This document shows, one piece after another, positions 1-8,028 of a stretch of DNA of 64,000 nucleotides. Position 1 is the stretch's first letter, and the number at the start of each line of letters is the position of its first letter. Origin of the DNA: Flagellimonas oceani (GTDB lineage: Bacteria; Bacteroidota; Bacteroidia; Flavobacteriales; Flavobacteriaceae); contig NZ_CP049616.1 in the NCBI RefSeq assembly GCF_011068285.1, forward strand, positions 3,554,001 through 3,618,000, given 5' to 3'. Under the pieces are notes generated by a model, which saw only the letters and a list, made by a program, of their open reading frames with translations, was not told where the DNA came from and did no database searches. The position numbers were made by a program, and so were the translations under genes.

Positions 1-1
1 T

Positions 2-445
2 CTTCACGACTCCTGTAAGCAACTGCTCAGTCCAAAAAATATATTGTACGCCATAAGGTTCAAGGGGAATCTTTTGGAAAAACTACGGCAAAAACAACAG
101 CTATTTCCAAATAAAATCACGGATTCCGATATCAAAAAAATTAAGACCTTAAAAGATTTTGATGACATCTACACCAGCCGGGCCCATGGTTTCAAAGATG
201 CTCTTGACTATTACCAAAAATCCAGTTCGCTCCAATTTTTACCTACCATCCAAGTTCCAAGCCTGATCATCAATGCAAAAAATGATTCGTTCTTGGGCAA
301 AGAGTGTTATCCTTTTACAGCAACGGAAAACAATCCTTCACTTTATTTGGAAACCCCGACATTTGGTGGCCATGTAGGATTTTGGGGCAAAAACAACATT
401 ACTTACACCGAAAAAAGGGCCTTGGATTTCTTCGATTCCCTATAA
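2..445 (+). CDS. YheT-like alpha/beta hydrolase, 3' part
   Basis: The reading frame is open to the left edge (it reads LHDSCKQLLSPKN before the first possible TTG start at 44), so the N-terminus with the nucleophile elbow lies outside the window. The visible part carries the acid-residue strand (IINAKNDSF) and the catalytic-histidine motif GGHVGF near the C-terminus, both typical of the YheT/ABHD1-3 branch of alpha/beta hydrolases. Family members are putative esterases or lipases; the substrate cannot be read from sequence. About 147 residues are visible of an expected 310-330. The family call rests on the GGHVGF motif and overall pattern. Confidence 0.75.
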   Translation, partial: LHDSCKQLLSPKNILYAIRFKGNLLEKLRQKQQLFPNKITDSDIKKIKTLKDFDDIYTSRAHGFKDALDYYQKSSSLQFLPTIQVPSLIINAKNDSFLGKECYPFTATENNPSLYLETPTFGGHVGFWGKNNITYTEKRALDFFDSL

Positions 446-562
446 CTCAAACGTTTTCAGAAGCCCTGATGTGATGATCTACACAAAAACACCGGGAATA
501 TTAATCGCTAATTACCTATCTTAGTGCCTCAGATTACACAAACAAACTTCAATAGAATTAGA

Positions 563-1042
563 ATGAAAAAAATTGTAATGTTCTTGGCCATAGGGGCCTT
601 GATAGCGAGCTGCGGCGGCAAAAAGGAAGAAAAGAAAGATGGTTTTGAAGTAAGCCGCACCAAAACTGAAGACACCAAAAAAGAAGCCAAGGAAGGTGTT
701 CCTGTTGATTTGGACAACAAAGGAGTTGGACCGATAAAGAATTTGGAGTTCCCCGATGAAATAAACGAAGAAATGGCTGCTAGGGGCAAGGCAAAATACG
801 ATGCCATTTGTGTGGCTTGCCATATGATCGACCAACGTATGATCGGCCCGGCCCTAAAAGGTGTTTACGACAGAAGAAGTCCGGAATGGGTAATGAACAT
901 GATCCTGAACCCTGATGGAATGTTGAAAGAAGACCCTATTGCAAAAGCTTTGCTAAAAGAGTACAACAACGCTATTATGCTCAATCAAAATCTTACCGAG
1001 GACGAAGCTAGGGACGTTGCCGAATACTTGAGAACGTTGTAA
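563..1042 (+). CDS. lipoprotein class I cytochrome c
   Basis: A 159-residue protein with an N-terminal lipobox (LIASC, Cys17), so it should be anchored as a lipoprotein. A charged Lys/Glu linker of about 40 residues leads to a small cytochrome c domain with one heme site, CVACH (Cys83, Cys86, His87). A distal Met ligand is likely in the C-terminal third (Met120 or Met140). Single-heme class I domains of this kind carry electrons to terminal oxidases or periplasmic oxidoreductases; the partner is not in the window. The start is the ATG that begins the signal peptide; the frame also has an upstream GTG at 524, which would put 13 non-signal residues in front. An intrinsic terminator follows. Confidence 0.85.
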   Translation: MKKIVMFLAIGALIASCGGKKEEKKDGFEVSRTKTEDTKKEAKEGVPVDLDNKGVGPIKNLEFPDEINEEMAARGKAKYDAICVACHMIDQRMIGPALKGVYDRRSPEWVMNMILNPDGMLKEDPIAKALLKEYNNAIMLNQNLTEDEARDVAEYLRTL

Positions 1043-1067
1043 CAAACCAACTCTATTATATGTAAGG

Positions 1068-1102
1068 GCTGCTGTTTTTTTAGCAAAACAGCAGCTTTTT
1101 TT
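1068..1102 (+). terminator. intrinsic terminator after cytochrome c gene
   Basis: An 11-bp perfect stem (GCTGCTGTTTT / AAAACAGCAGC, 1068-1095) with a 6-base loop is followed by seven T. It lies 26 bases after the cytochrome c stop and ends just before the next gene. Confidence 0.85.
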
Positions 1103-1127
1103 ATTACCTTGATACAAACTTTTGATC

Positions 1128-1835
1128 ATGAAAAAGATTTTCCTTTTGGTGTTATGTTTGTTAACAGGTCCTATGTTACTGGCCCAAAATATACTTGGTG
1201 CTTGGAGTGCCACAGGGTCGGGCGATGATGGACAAGAAGTTGAACATGTTCTTATTTTAACGGATGATTTTTTTTCCGAGGCCTTTTTTGAGAAAGCCGA
1301 TGGAAAATTCTTGGGAACCAAAGGTGGCACCTACACGGTAACGGATGAAAAAATCGATTTCACTTACGAGTTTTCCACGCAAAACCCGGAAATCGTCGGG
1401 AAAATGGAATCTAAACCATATAAGTTGATCGGGAACGCTCTACAAACCGATGGAACAACTTGGAGCCGTGTGGATGACGGAACCCCGGGAAACCTTTTTG
1501 GTGCTTGGCTGATATCGGGCAGAAAACGCAATGGGGAAATTGTGAAACGGGATACCTCCGGACCACGCAAGACCCTTAAAATTTTGTCCGGCACCCGATT
1601 TCAATGGATTGCGTACAACACCCAGACCAAGGAGTTTATGGGAACCGGAGGCGGCACATACTCAACCGTCAACGGAAAGTATACAGAAAACATTGGCTTT
1701 TTCTCACGCGACGATTCAAGGGTCGGGGCGAGCTTACAGTTCGATTATACGTTAAAAAACGGAGATTGGCACCATTCGGGCTTGAGCAGCAAAGGAGACC
1801 CTATTTACGAGGTCTGGAGCAAAAGAGTACAATAA
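1128..1835 (+). CDS. exported protein with duplicated lipocalin-like domain
   Basis: This 235-residue protein has a signal peptide of about 20 residues (ending MLLAQ). The mature part is two related units of about 100 residues. Each starts with a [LF]GAW...SG strand, contains a 'F.GT.GGTY' turn (GTKGGTYT in the first, GTGGGTYS in the second) and ends near a Trp. This looks like an internal duplication of a lipocalin-type beta-barrel unit. No catalytic motif is visible and I do not recognise a function. It is probably periplasmic or surface-exposed. The ATG lies six bases after an in-frame TTG and begins the signal peptide. Confidence 0.7.
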   Translation: MKKIFLLVLCLLTGPMLLAQNILGAWSATGSGDDGQEVEHVLILTDDFFSEAFFEKADGKFLGTKGGTYTVTDEKIDFTYEFSTQNPEIVGKMESKPYKLIGNALQTDGTTWSRVDDGTPGNLFGAWLISGRKRNGEIVKRDTSGPRKTLKILSGTRFQWIAYNTQTKEFMGTGGGTYSTVNGKYTENIGFFSRDDSRVGASLQFDYTLKNGDWHHSGLSSKGDPIYEVWSKRVQ

Positions 1836-1934
1836 ACTATGTTGTTTTTATAGTTTTAATTACGCTGCCCATATAGGAATCGCATCGATTTTTTTAGTAT
1901 TTTTCTTATACATTAACCATTAATTTCTGTAAAA

Positions 1935-2354
1935 ATGAAAACCTCGATCATCCTCTTTTTTGCCGTAATTGTACTGGCAGAATCCTGTGGCGGGCCAAAA
2001 TCAAGCGAAGAAGCCTTGTACGGCACTACTTGGGAACTGGAATATATTTCTGGGCCACGCATTGCTTTTGACGGTCTTTTCCCAGAAAAAAAACCACAGA
2101 TCACTTTTGATAAAGAATCGGGTAAAGTATCCGGAACAGACAGTTGCAACGGCTACTCTGCGGATTACGAACTGGCCGAAAACACCATCGTTTTTGGGGA
2201 TCCGGGCCCCACTACCATGATGTTCTGTGGTGGCAGCGAACGCCAATTTCTTGAAATGATGAAAAAAATAGACGGCTATTCCGTCGAAGATGGCAAACTC
2301 AATCTGTTGGTGGGCGAAGTCCCAATGATGCGATTTAAAAAAGTTGAACCATGA
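1935..2354 (+). CDS. META-domain lipoprotein (HslJ-like)
   Basis: A 139-residue lipoprotein (lipobox LAESC, Cys18). The mature part is a single META domain: the GTTWELEYI opening, the central SGTDSCNGYSADYE core with the family Cys-Asn-Gly, a second Cys (MMFCGG) and the closing MMRFKK strand. META domains occur in HslJ-type heat-inducible and novobiocin-related envelope proteins, but the biochemical role is unsettled. The stop codon overlaps the start of the next gene (ATGA), which also carries a META domain, so the two are very likely co-translated. Confidence 0.85.
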   Translation: MKTSIILFFAVIVLAESCGGPKSSEEALYGTTWELEYISGPRIAFDGLFPEKKPQITFDKESGKVSGTDSCNGYSADYELAENTIVFGDPGPTTMMFCGGSERQFLEMMKKIDGYSVEDGKLNLLVGEVPMMRFKKVEP

Positions 2355-3166
2355 AAAGAGTCCTTTCCCTAGTTGTTCTTATGCTGATTTTCTCAAATTG
2401 TGTGGAGAAGAAAAAACAAGAGCCGGCCGATGCATCAGAAGAAATTGCGACCGACTCCGTTCAAGTGGAAGAAAAAAGAACCATTGAGCCCATTACCATG
2501 AAAATTGACGGCAGTTATTTTAAGGCCACGGGAACCGAACCTTTTTGGGGAATCAAGCTTTTTAATGATAAAATAGAGCTTCAAACCATGGAGGACACCA
2601 TAAGTGTCCCTCCATCGGAAGCCATTAAAGCGCAAGATGCCAACATCAAAATGTTTCGAACCGTGACGGAGGCCGCTCAAATGGACGTTATTATTTCCCA
2701 TAAGGAATGTACCAATGCCATGTCGGGCGAAGTGTTTCCCTACACCGTAACCGTTTCGTATAAAAATACAGGCAGTGGAGAAACCACAGTTTACGAAGGC
2801 TGCGGGTCATATATTACCGATTATAGGCTTCATGATATTTGGGTGTTGGAAGAAATGAAAGGGGTTTCGATCTCCAAAGATGACTTTGATGGCCGTGATG
2901 TTCCCAATATGGAAGTGAACATCAACAATAACAGGTTTTCTGGTTTTTCGGGATGCAATCGTATGACAGGAAGCCTTTTCTACGAACAGGATATCCTTCG
3001 CTTTACACAAATTGCCTCAACAAGAATGGCTTGTCCCAATATGGACAAAGAGTCCGAATTTTTATCCAATTTGCAGGCCAGCACACAATACAAAGTGGAA
3101 AATAACAGACTTTACCTTTCCAATGGGTCGGAAGAAAAATTGCTTGTATTCAAGAAAATAGATTGA
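2351..3166 (+). CDS. lipoprotein with COG3650-like and META domains
   Basis: This 271-residue lipoprotein has the lipobox IFSNC. The N-terminal half contains the GTEPFWGI motif and a 'C..AMSG..FPY' motif (CTNAMSGEVFPYTVTV) typical of the small COG3650 membrane-associated domain. The C-terminal half is a META domain (IWVLEEM, FSGFSGCNRMTG, ACPNMDKE, LLVFKK). The COG3650-META arrangement recurs in Gram-negative envelope proteins; function unknown, envelope stress suspected. It overlaps the upstream META gene by four bases and the next lipoprotein begins two bases after its stop. Confidence 0.8.
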   Translation: MKRVLSLVVLMLIFSNCVEKKKQEPADASEEIATDSVQVEEKRTIEPITMKIDGSYFKATGTEPFWGIKLFNDKIELQTMEDTISVPPSEAIKAQDANIKMFRTVTEAAQMDVIISHKECTNAMSGEVFPYTVTVSYKNTGSGETTVYEGCGSYITDYRLHDIWVLEEMKGVSISKDDFDGRDVPNMEVNINNNRFSGFSGCNRMTGSLFYEQDILRFTQIASTRMACPNMDKESEFLSNLQASTQYKVENNRLYLSNGSEEKLLVFKKID

Positions 3167-3168
3167 TC

Positions 3169-3648
3169 ATGAAAAAAACAATAGTTGCCTTACTCCTTAC
3201 CATAGCTTTTGTAAGCTGCAATTCAAAAGAAAAAAAGGAAGAGGAGGAAACCATGGTAGAACCCAAAAAAGAAGTGGATGTGGAAACAACTTCGGCACCC
3301 AACTTGGAGGTTGGATGCTATTCCTACAATGATAACGGCAATAAAGTTGTACTAGAGATCACCCAAATAAATGATTCCATCGTGGGCACACTTAATTATG
3401 CGTTCAAAGAAAAGGATGCAAACACAGGTTATTTTTCGGGCGTATTAAAAGACAGCGTGCTTATCGGAGACTATACATTCATGTCCGAGGGAACGGAAAG
3501 CTCACGCGAAGTCGCTTTTTTGGTCAAAGAAAATCAGCTTATTGAAGGATTTGGCGAATTGGACGAAAAGGGTACAGGTTTCAAGGACAAAAAGAACATA
3601 AGTTTTACTTCTTCCATGCCCTTGTCCAAATCCGAATGCGTAGAATAA
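3169..3648 (+). CDS. small lipoprotein of unknown function
   Basis: A 159-residue lipoprotein (lipobox FVSC, Cys17) followed by a Lys/Glu-rich linker of about 25 residues and a beta-rich domain with a conserved-looking 'GCYSYNDNGNKVVLEI' opening and 'VGTLNYAFKEKD' strand. It resembles short flavobacterial lipoproteins that sit beside META proteins, but I cannot name a family. The ATG follows the previous stop by two bases, in the context TTGATCATG also seen at 1122. Probably the third gene of a lipoprotein operon. Confidence 0.7.
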   Translation: MKKTIVALLLTIAFVSCNSKEKKEEEETMVEPKKEVDVETTSAPNLEVGCYSYNDNGNKVVLEITQINDSIVGTLNYAFKEKDANTGYFSGVLKDSVLIGDYTFMSEGTESSREVAFLVKENQLIEGFGELDEKGTGFKDKKNISFTSSMPLSKSECVE

Positions 3649-3697
3649 TAGGTTTCAAAAAAACGTGTTACATTTTGGGCTGTAAATTTTTAAGACC

Positions 3698-4567
3698 ATG
3701 AAAACAAGAGCACTATTTATATTCGCTTTTCTGTTCATTTTAAGCAGCAAGGCCCAAACAGCATCCGATTTGACCATTGTTTTTGAAGGACAGGCCAAAG
3801 TAAACGTGCTTAAAAGTGAGAGAAGTGCCATAAAATCTTTTTTTGGCTCTGCCCTAGGGCGAAAAATTGAATCCGAGGAAGATGCCGACCTTATCTTTTT
3901 TGACGGGGGCGGATTTGTAAAGTTTGTGTACCGTCCCAAAACCGAAGTGTTGGATGCATCCCAATTTCCCAAATCCATGCAATTGGCATTCTTGGTGCCA
4001 TCATCCGAGTATGGGGCCGTGGTAAGCACCATTAAAGATTTTGGGGCAGCGCCCTTGTTGCCCGATCTTGAAAAATATAAAGACCATTCCAAGTTCTACT
4101 ATTTTCATGCGCCCGGGGGGCAAGTGTTCCGTGTTGTTAACTCAGTTTCCACGTTTCCCAAAAACGGGGAAGGCTATGTCTACGATGCCGAAAAAGCATC
4201 AAAATACGGAGCTGATGATTACGGCATGAAGAAATACATATTTGCTTTTTTAAAGCGGGGGCCCAATCGTGACCTTCCAAAAGAAGAGGCCGCAGAATTA
4301 CAAAATGCCCATTTGCAAAACATTATGCGCCTGGCAGAAGAAGGAAAGTTGATTCTTGCCGGCCCCTTTTTCGGGAACGATGACCTACGTGGCATCTATA
4401 TTTTTGATGTGGAAACCTTGGAAGAGGCCAAATCCCTTACCGAAACCGACCCAGCCATTAAAGCGGGAAGCCTTGTTATGGAACTCAAAGAATGGTATGG
4501 GTCCGCGGCACTTATGGAGGTTGCAAAAATTGGAATGACGCTTCAGAAAAAATCAATTACAGACTAA
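3698..4567 (+). CDS. exported VOC-like and YCII-domain fusion protein
   Basis: This 289-residue protein has a signal peptide (about 19 residues, ending SSKAQ). Residues of about 25-150 resemble one vicinal-oxygen-chelate (glyoxalase-like) unit: IKSFFGSALGRKI, a loop of Asp/Gly, then FYYFHAPGGQVFRVV. Residues of about 180-275 form a YCII domain (YIFAFLKRGP, HLQNIMRLAEEGKLILAGPF, RGIYIFDVETLEEA) with the family His-Asp core. YCII proteins are usually small and cytoplasmic; here the domain is exported and fused. The substrate is unknown. A promoter-like TACATTTT lies 24 bases upstream of the ATG. Confidence 0.7.
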   Translation: MKTRALFIFAFLFILSSKAQTASDLTIVFEGQAKVNVLKSERSAIKSFFGSALGRKIESEEDADLIFFDGGGFVKFVYRPKTEVLDASQFPKSMQLAFLVPSSEYGAVVSTIKDFGAAPLLPDLEKYKDHSKFYYFHAPGGQVFRVVNSVSTFPKNGEGYVYDAEKASKYGADDYGMKKYIFAFLKRGPNRDLPKEEAAELQNAHLQNIMRLAEEGKLILAGPFFGNDDLRGIYIFDVETLEEAKSLTETDPAIKAGSLVMELKEWYGSAALMEVAKIGMTLQKKSITD

Positions 4568-4576
4568 AGTTCCAAA

Positions 4577-5170
4577 ATGAAGAAACTACCCTATTTTTTA
4601 ATCGTATTTATTTTTATGCTCAATACTATCAAGGCACAAGAATCTGATTTACCTTATAAGGAAATACCCCCATATCCCACCGATTATGCCTCGGGCAATC
4701 TGGTGGCCAGAATGATTGACGGGTTGGGCTATCGCTATTATTGGGCCACTGAAGGGTTGACTGAACAGGATCTCGGCCATAAACCTTCCGAAGAGGGACG
4801 ATCTGCAATGCAAACCCTCGACCATATTTATAGTTTATCCCATTCCATTTTAATGACCAACAAGGGGGAACACATCATCCGAGAAGATGATTCTCCGGAC
4901 TATTCTTTTGATGAACTACGAAAAATGACCTTAGAAAACTTCAAAGAAGCAAGCGATTTGGTTTTGGGCAAGGATATCGAAGATTTGGAACAACTGACCA
5001 TTGTGTTTCAACAGGGCGAAAACCAATCAGAATTTCCCTATTGGAACATGATCAATGGTATGATTACGGATTGCATCCATCATACCGGTCAAATTGTTTT
5101 GATGCGCCGGTCCAGCGGCAATCCACAAAATCCCAACGTAAATGTGTTCTTGGGCAAAACCAAGGAATAG
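4577..5170 (+). CDS. exported DinB-fold four-helix protein
   Basis: A 197-residue protein with a signal peptide (about 21 residues, ending IKAQ) and a DinB/YfiT-type four-helix bundle. The expected metal-ligand pattern is present: LDHIYSLSH in the second helix and DCIHHTGQIVLMRR in the last. DinB-like proteins bind divalent metal and often act as thiol-dependent transferases, usually in the cytoplasm, so the export signal is unusual. It begins nine bases after the VOC-YCII gene and is probably co-transcribed. It ends nine bases from the convergent SulP gene. Confidence 0.75.
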   Translation: MKKLPYFLIVFIFMLNTIKAQESDLPYKEIPPYPTDYASGNLVARMIDGLGYRYYWATEGLTEQDLGHKPSEEGRSAMQTLDHIYSLSHSILMTNKGEHIIREDDSPDYSFDELRKMTLENFKEASDLVLGKDIEDLEQLTIVFQQGENQSEFPYWNMINGMITDCIHHTGQIVLMRRSSGNPQNPNVNVFLGKTKE

Positions 5171-5179
5171 GGCTTAACC

Positions 5180-6703
5180 TTAATCCGTCACAACCTTATA
5201 GGTCGGGTCTTCCAATACGTTTACCTCGATAATATCGTCGGCATTGGCCAACAAACGTCTGCAGTCGCGGCTCAAGTGCTTTAAGTGTACTTTTTTGCCC
5301 ACTTTTCGGTAGCGCTCCGTGATTTTGTTCACGGCCTCAATGGCGGACATATCCACCAACCTGCTTTCTTTAAAATCGATCACCACTTCTTCGGGGTCGT
5401 TGAGCACATCGAACTTTTCGGCAAATAAGGTGGTACTTCCAAAGAATAAAGGACCATAGATTTCATAATGCTTTACGCCTTCATCATCAATGCTTTTTCT
5501 GGCACGGATGCGCTTTGCGTTGTCCCAAGCAAATACCAAAGCTGAAATTATCACTCCCACCAACACGGCCAAGGCCAAATTGTGAAGGAACACGGTCACC
5601 AAGGTAACCAATACCATTACCAAGACATCGGATTTTGGCATTCTGCGGAAAGTTTTCAGGCTCGCCCATTCAAAAGTTCCCAATGCCACCATTATCATAA
5701 GTCCCGTTAGTGCGGCCATTGGTACTTTTTCAATCAATCCAGAACCAAACATGATGAACACCAACAACATTAAAGCGGCAAAAATTCCAGAAAGTCTAGC
5801 TCTTGCACCATTGGAAGTGTTGATCAAACTCTGCCCGATCATGGCACAACCACCCATGCCCGAGAAAAATCCAGAGAGAATGTTCGCGGTTCCCTGAGCA
5901 ACGGCTTCTTTATTGCCACGACCACGGGTTTCGGTAATCTCATCCACAATATTGAGGGTCAATAAACTCTCAATAAGACCGACGCCCGCCATAATTGCGG
6001 CAAATGGGAAGATAATCTGCAAAGTTTCCCAAGTAAAAGGAAGGTCGGGAATATGAAAGGGAGGAAATGTTCCTTGAATGGAAGCGATATCCCCAATGGT
6101 CCGGGTATCCAATCCAAAGAAAAATACAATCCCGAATACCAAAAGAATGGCTGCCAAAGAGGCGGGAACTACTTTTGTTAGCTTGGGCAATCCCCAGATC
6201 ACGAGCATAGTCAACAGCACCAATCCCAAGAAAATATAAAGTGTACTTCCGCTCAACCATTCGCCATCCACGGTTTGGAACTGGCTCATCTGTGACATGA
6301 ATATGATTACCGCCAATCCATTAACAAAACCAAAAATTACGGGGTGGGGCACCAAACGCATCAACTTACCGAGCCGCAATAAGCCTGCTATCATCTGTAA
6401 AATTCCAGCTAGAATCACAGTGGCAAAAACATATTCGACCCCGTATTGCTGTGCCAATGTAACGATGACCACCGCCACGGCTCCCGTAGCTCCAGAGATC
6501 ATTCCAGGTCGACCGCCCAATATCGAGGTGACCAATCCCATGACAAAGGCTGCGTACAATCCAGTTAAAGGGGAAAGACCTGCAATAAAGGCAAATGCAA
6601 TGGCTTCGGGGACCAGGGCAAGCGCAACGGTCAAGCCCGATAAAATTTCCGTGCGATAGTTTACTTTTTGTGAAAAATCGAAAAGATTGAGGTACTTTTT
6701 CAT
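5180..6703 (-). CDS. SulP family inorganic anion transporter with STAS domain
   Basis: A 507-residue inner-membrane protein with the SulP core: LSGLTVALALVPEAIAFA in the first membrane helix, the LTGLYAAF and GATGAVAVV segments, and a cytoplasmic STAS domain in the last 100 residues (VVIDFKESRLVDMSAIEAV). SulP proteins move sulfate, bicarbonate or other anions, often with Na+ or H+. No sulfate-assimilation or carbonic-anhydrase gene is adjacent, so the substrate is open. It differs from the second SulP gene at 36154, which is paired with carbonic anhydrase. Confidence 0.9.
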   Translation of the reverse strand: MKKYLNLFDFSQKVNYRTEILSGLTVALALVPEAIAFAFIAGLSPLTGLYAAFVMGLVTSILGGRPGMISGATGAVAVVIVTLAQQYGVEYVFATVILAGILQMIAGLLRLGKLMRLVPHPVIFGFVNGLAVIIFMSQMSQFQTVDGEWLSGSTLYIFLGLVLLTMLVIWGLPKLTKVVPASLAAILLVFGIVFFFGLDTRTIGDIASIQGTFPPFHIPDLPFTWETLQIIFPFAAIMAGVGLIESLLTLNIVDEITETRGRGNKEAVAQGTANILSGFFSGMGGCAMIGQSLINTSNGARARLSGIFAALMLLVFIMFGSGLIEKVPMAALTGLMIMVALGTFEWASLKTFRRMPKSDVLVMVLVTLVTVFLHNLALAVLVGVIISALVFAWDNAKRIRARKSIDDEGVKHYEIYGPLFFGSTTLFAEKFDVLNDPEEVVIDFKESRLVDMSAIEAVNKITERYRKVGKKVHLKHLSRDCRRLLANADDIIEVNVLEDPTYKVVTD

Positions 6704-6723
6704 GGCTTCCTTCTTGAAGCGGG

Positions 6724-6731
6724 CAAAAGTA
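6724..6731 (-). promoter_or_regulatory. candidate -7 element for the SulP gene
   Basis: On the minus strand this reads TACTTTTG, a full match to the Bacteroidota -7 consensus TAnnTTTG, 20 bases upstream of the SulP ATG. I do not see a clear TTG -33 element at the usual distance, so the call is tentative. Confidence 0.4.
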
Positions 6732-6883
6732 ACATTATTAAATGCAAGACCCTAATCGGACAAAAATTTTTAAAGATTTGATAATCCAACAGTTAGTCAG
6801 TGCCAATACCTTTTCCCAAGCGGACTTAATTTAGCGGTTTCGTATTGGGTTGGTTCCAATGATGCGTACCCCGATTATCTTTC

Positions 6884-6928
6884 TATAAAAAAGAACCGCC
6901 CCGAACTCAATAGAGCGGGGCGATTCTT
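6884..6928 (-). terminator. intrinsic terminator after the unknown lipoprotein gene
   Basis: A 13-bp stem with one mismatch (AAGAACCGCCCCG / CGGGGCGATTCTT, 6891-6928) is followed on the minus strand by a T-rich tract (TTTTTTATAG). It sits 55 bases past the stop of the lipoprotein gene at 6984. The remainder of the 6704-6983 gap holds the SulP promoter region and no coding signal. Confidence 0.75.
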
Positions 6929-6983
6929 AACTAAATAACCAACCAAAAAAACTGTTTGTATAGTCGAACAAAGTTGTTCTTCC

Positions 6984-7904
6984 TTACATATTTCGTTGAC
7001 GGGCAACGTCCATTACAGGGTTGTTGGTCTTTGAACGTTTTTTACCTGTTCCGTCACTAGATTTCAAATATTGAATGTATCCTCTTCCTGTAAATTCATA
7101 TACCGTTCCGCTGGATACATGGTACAACTCTATAGTACTATCATTGATAACGTACAACTCAAAATAATCATTGCCCAAATAGTCATAATCCAGTGTTAAA
7201 GTTTTCAAGGAAGCGTCATTGGCCACATCATATACTTCGTAATCACCTTCATAATCCCATTGTAGGTTGGACAATGGTATGCCCTGGGCATCTACAGAAG
7301 ACCTGAAATATCCATTCCCATCATCAAAAAACTGTAGGTAGTTTTCCTCATCAAACTCGTTCAATGCCCCTACTTCGCTGGTATAGGTCTTCTCCCAAAC
7401 TTGATATTCCTGTAAAAAGTAGTGGATGTTGTCGTAGAACACCATATCGTAATCGAAGTTGTTTCTTTGATAGCCCTCCAATATATAGGAAGTATCCGAA
7501 CGGGAATCGTAGATTTCCAAAGTATCATAATCCAAAGCGAACACTTCCAATAACCATAGTCCATCCACATCGTGGTCTATTTCCACCTGACCGCTGTAGG
7601 TGGCATAGGCACCGACATCTATTCCCAATCCGTTGCCGGTTTTCCCCAATCCTGAAAGGTTGTTGTTGGCATAAACGATTCCCCTATCAAAAGAAATGGT
7701 AAAGGCTCGTTGTAAAAATGGAACCTCTCCGTTTCCACGGGTTTCGTTGATGTCCACATACCAAAGGTCGTGCGATTCCAAGACCAAGGCGGTATTGATG
7801 GGTGGTTCGGTGATCAAATCATCTTCCACAATAACCTCGGTATAGCAAGAACTGGCCAATAGGCCAATGAATAAAATTCCAAAGAGTAGTTTTCTATTTT
7901 TCAT
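6984..7904 (-). CDS. lipoprotein of unknown function
   Basis: A 306-residue lipoprotein (lipobox LASSC, Cys20). The mature protein is rich in Asp, Tyr and Phe and beta-strand, with repeated 'DYD' and 'YE.YD' patterns, and ends in a basic stretch (KKRSKTNNPV). No catalytic motif is visible and I do not recognise the family. The start chosen is the ATG that begins the signal peptide; an upstream in-frame ATG at 7943 would add 13 residues. It stands alone between the SulP gene and divergent gpsA, with its own terminator. Confidence 0.65.
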   Translation of the reverse strand: MKNRKLLFGILFIGLLASSCYTEVIVEDDLITEPPINTALVLESHDLWYVDINETRGNGEVPFLQRAFTISFDRGIVYANNNLSGLGKTGNGLGIDVGAYATYSGQVEIDHDVDGLWLLEVFALDYDTLEIYDSRSDTSYILEGYQRNNFDYDMVFYDNIHYFLQEYQVWEKTYTSEVGALNEFDEENYLQFFDDGNGYFRSSVDAQGIPLSNLQWDYEGDYEVYDVANDASLKTLTLDYDYLGNDYFELYVINDSTIELYHVSSGTVYEFTGRGYIQYLKSSDGTGKKRSKTNNPVMDVARQRNM

Positions 7905-8028
7905 AATCGAGGTTTTAAAGTTCTCTTTACGTAAACCAAGCACTGTGCCAAAATTTTTAACCGATTGATAATCAATAAATAATAAGCTGAAGGATTTATT
8001 TTTTAGCTTTACACACTAATTTGGATGC

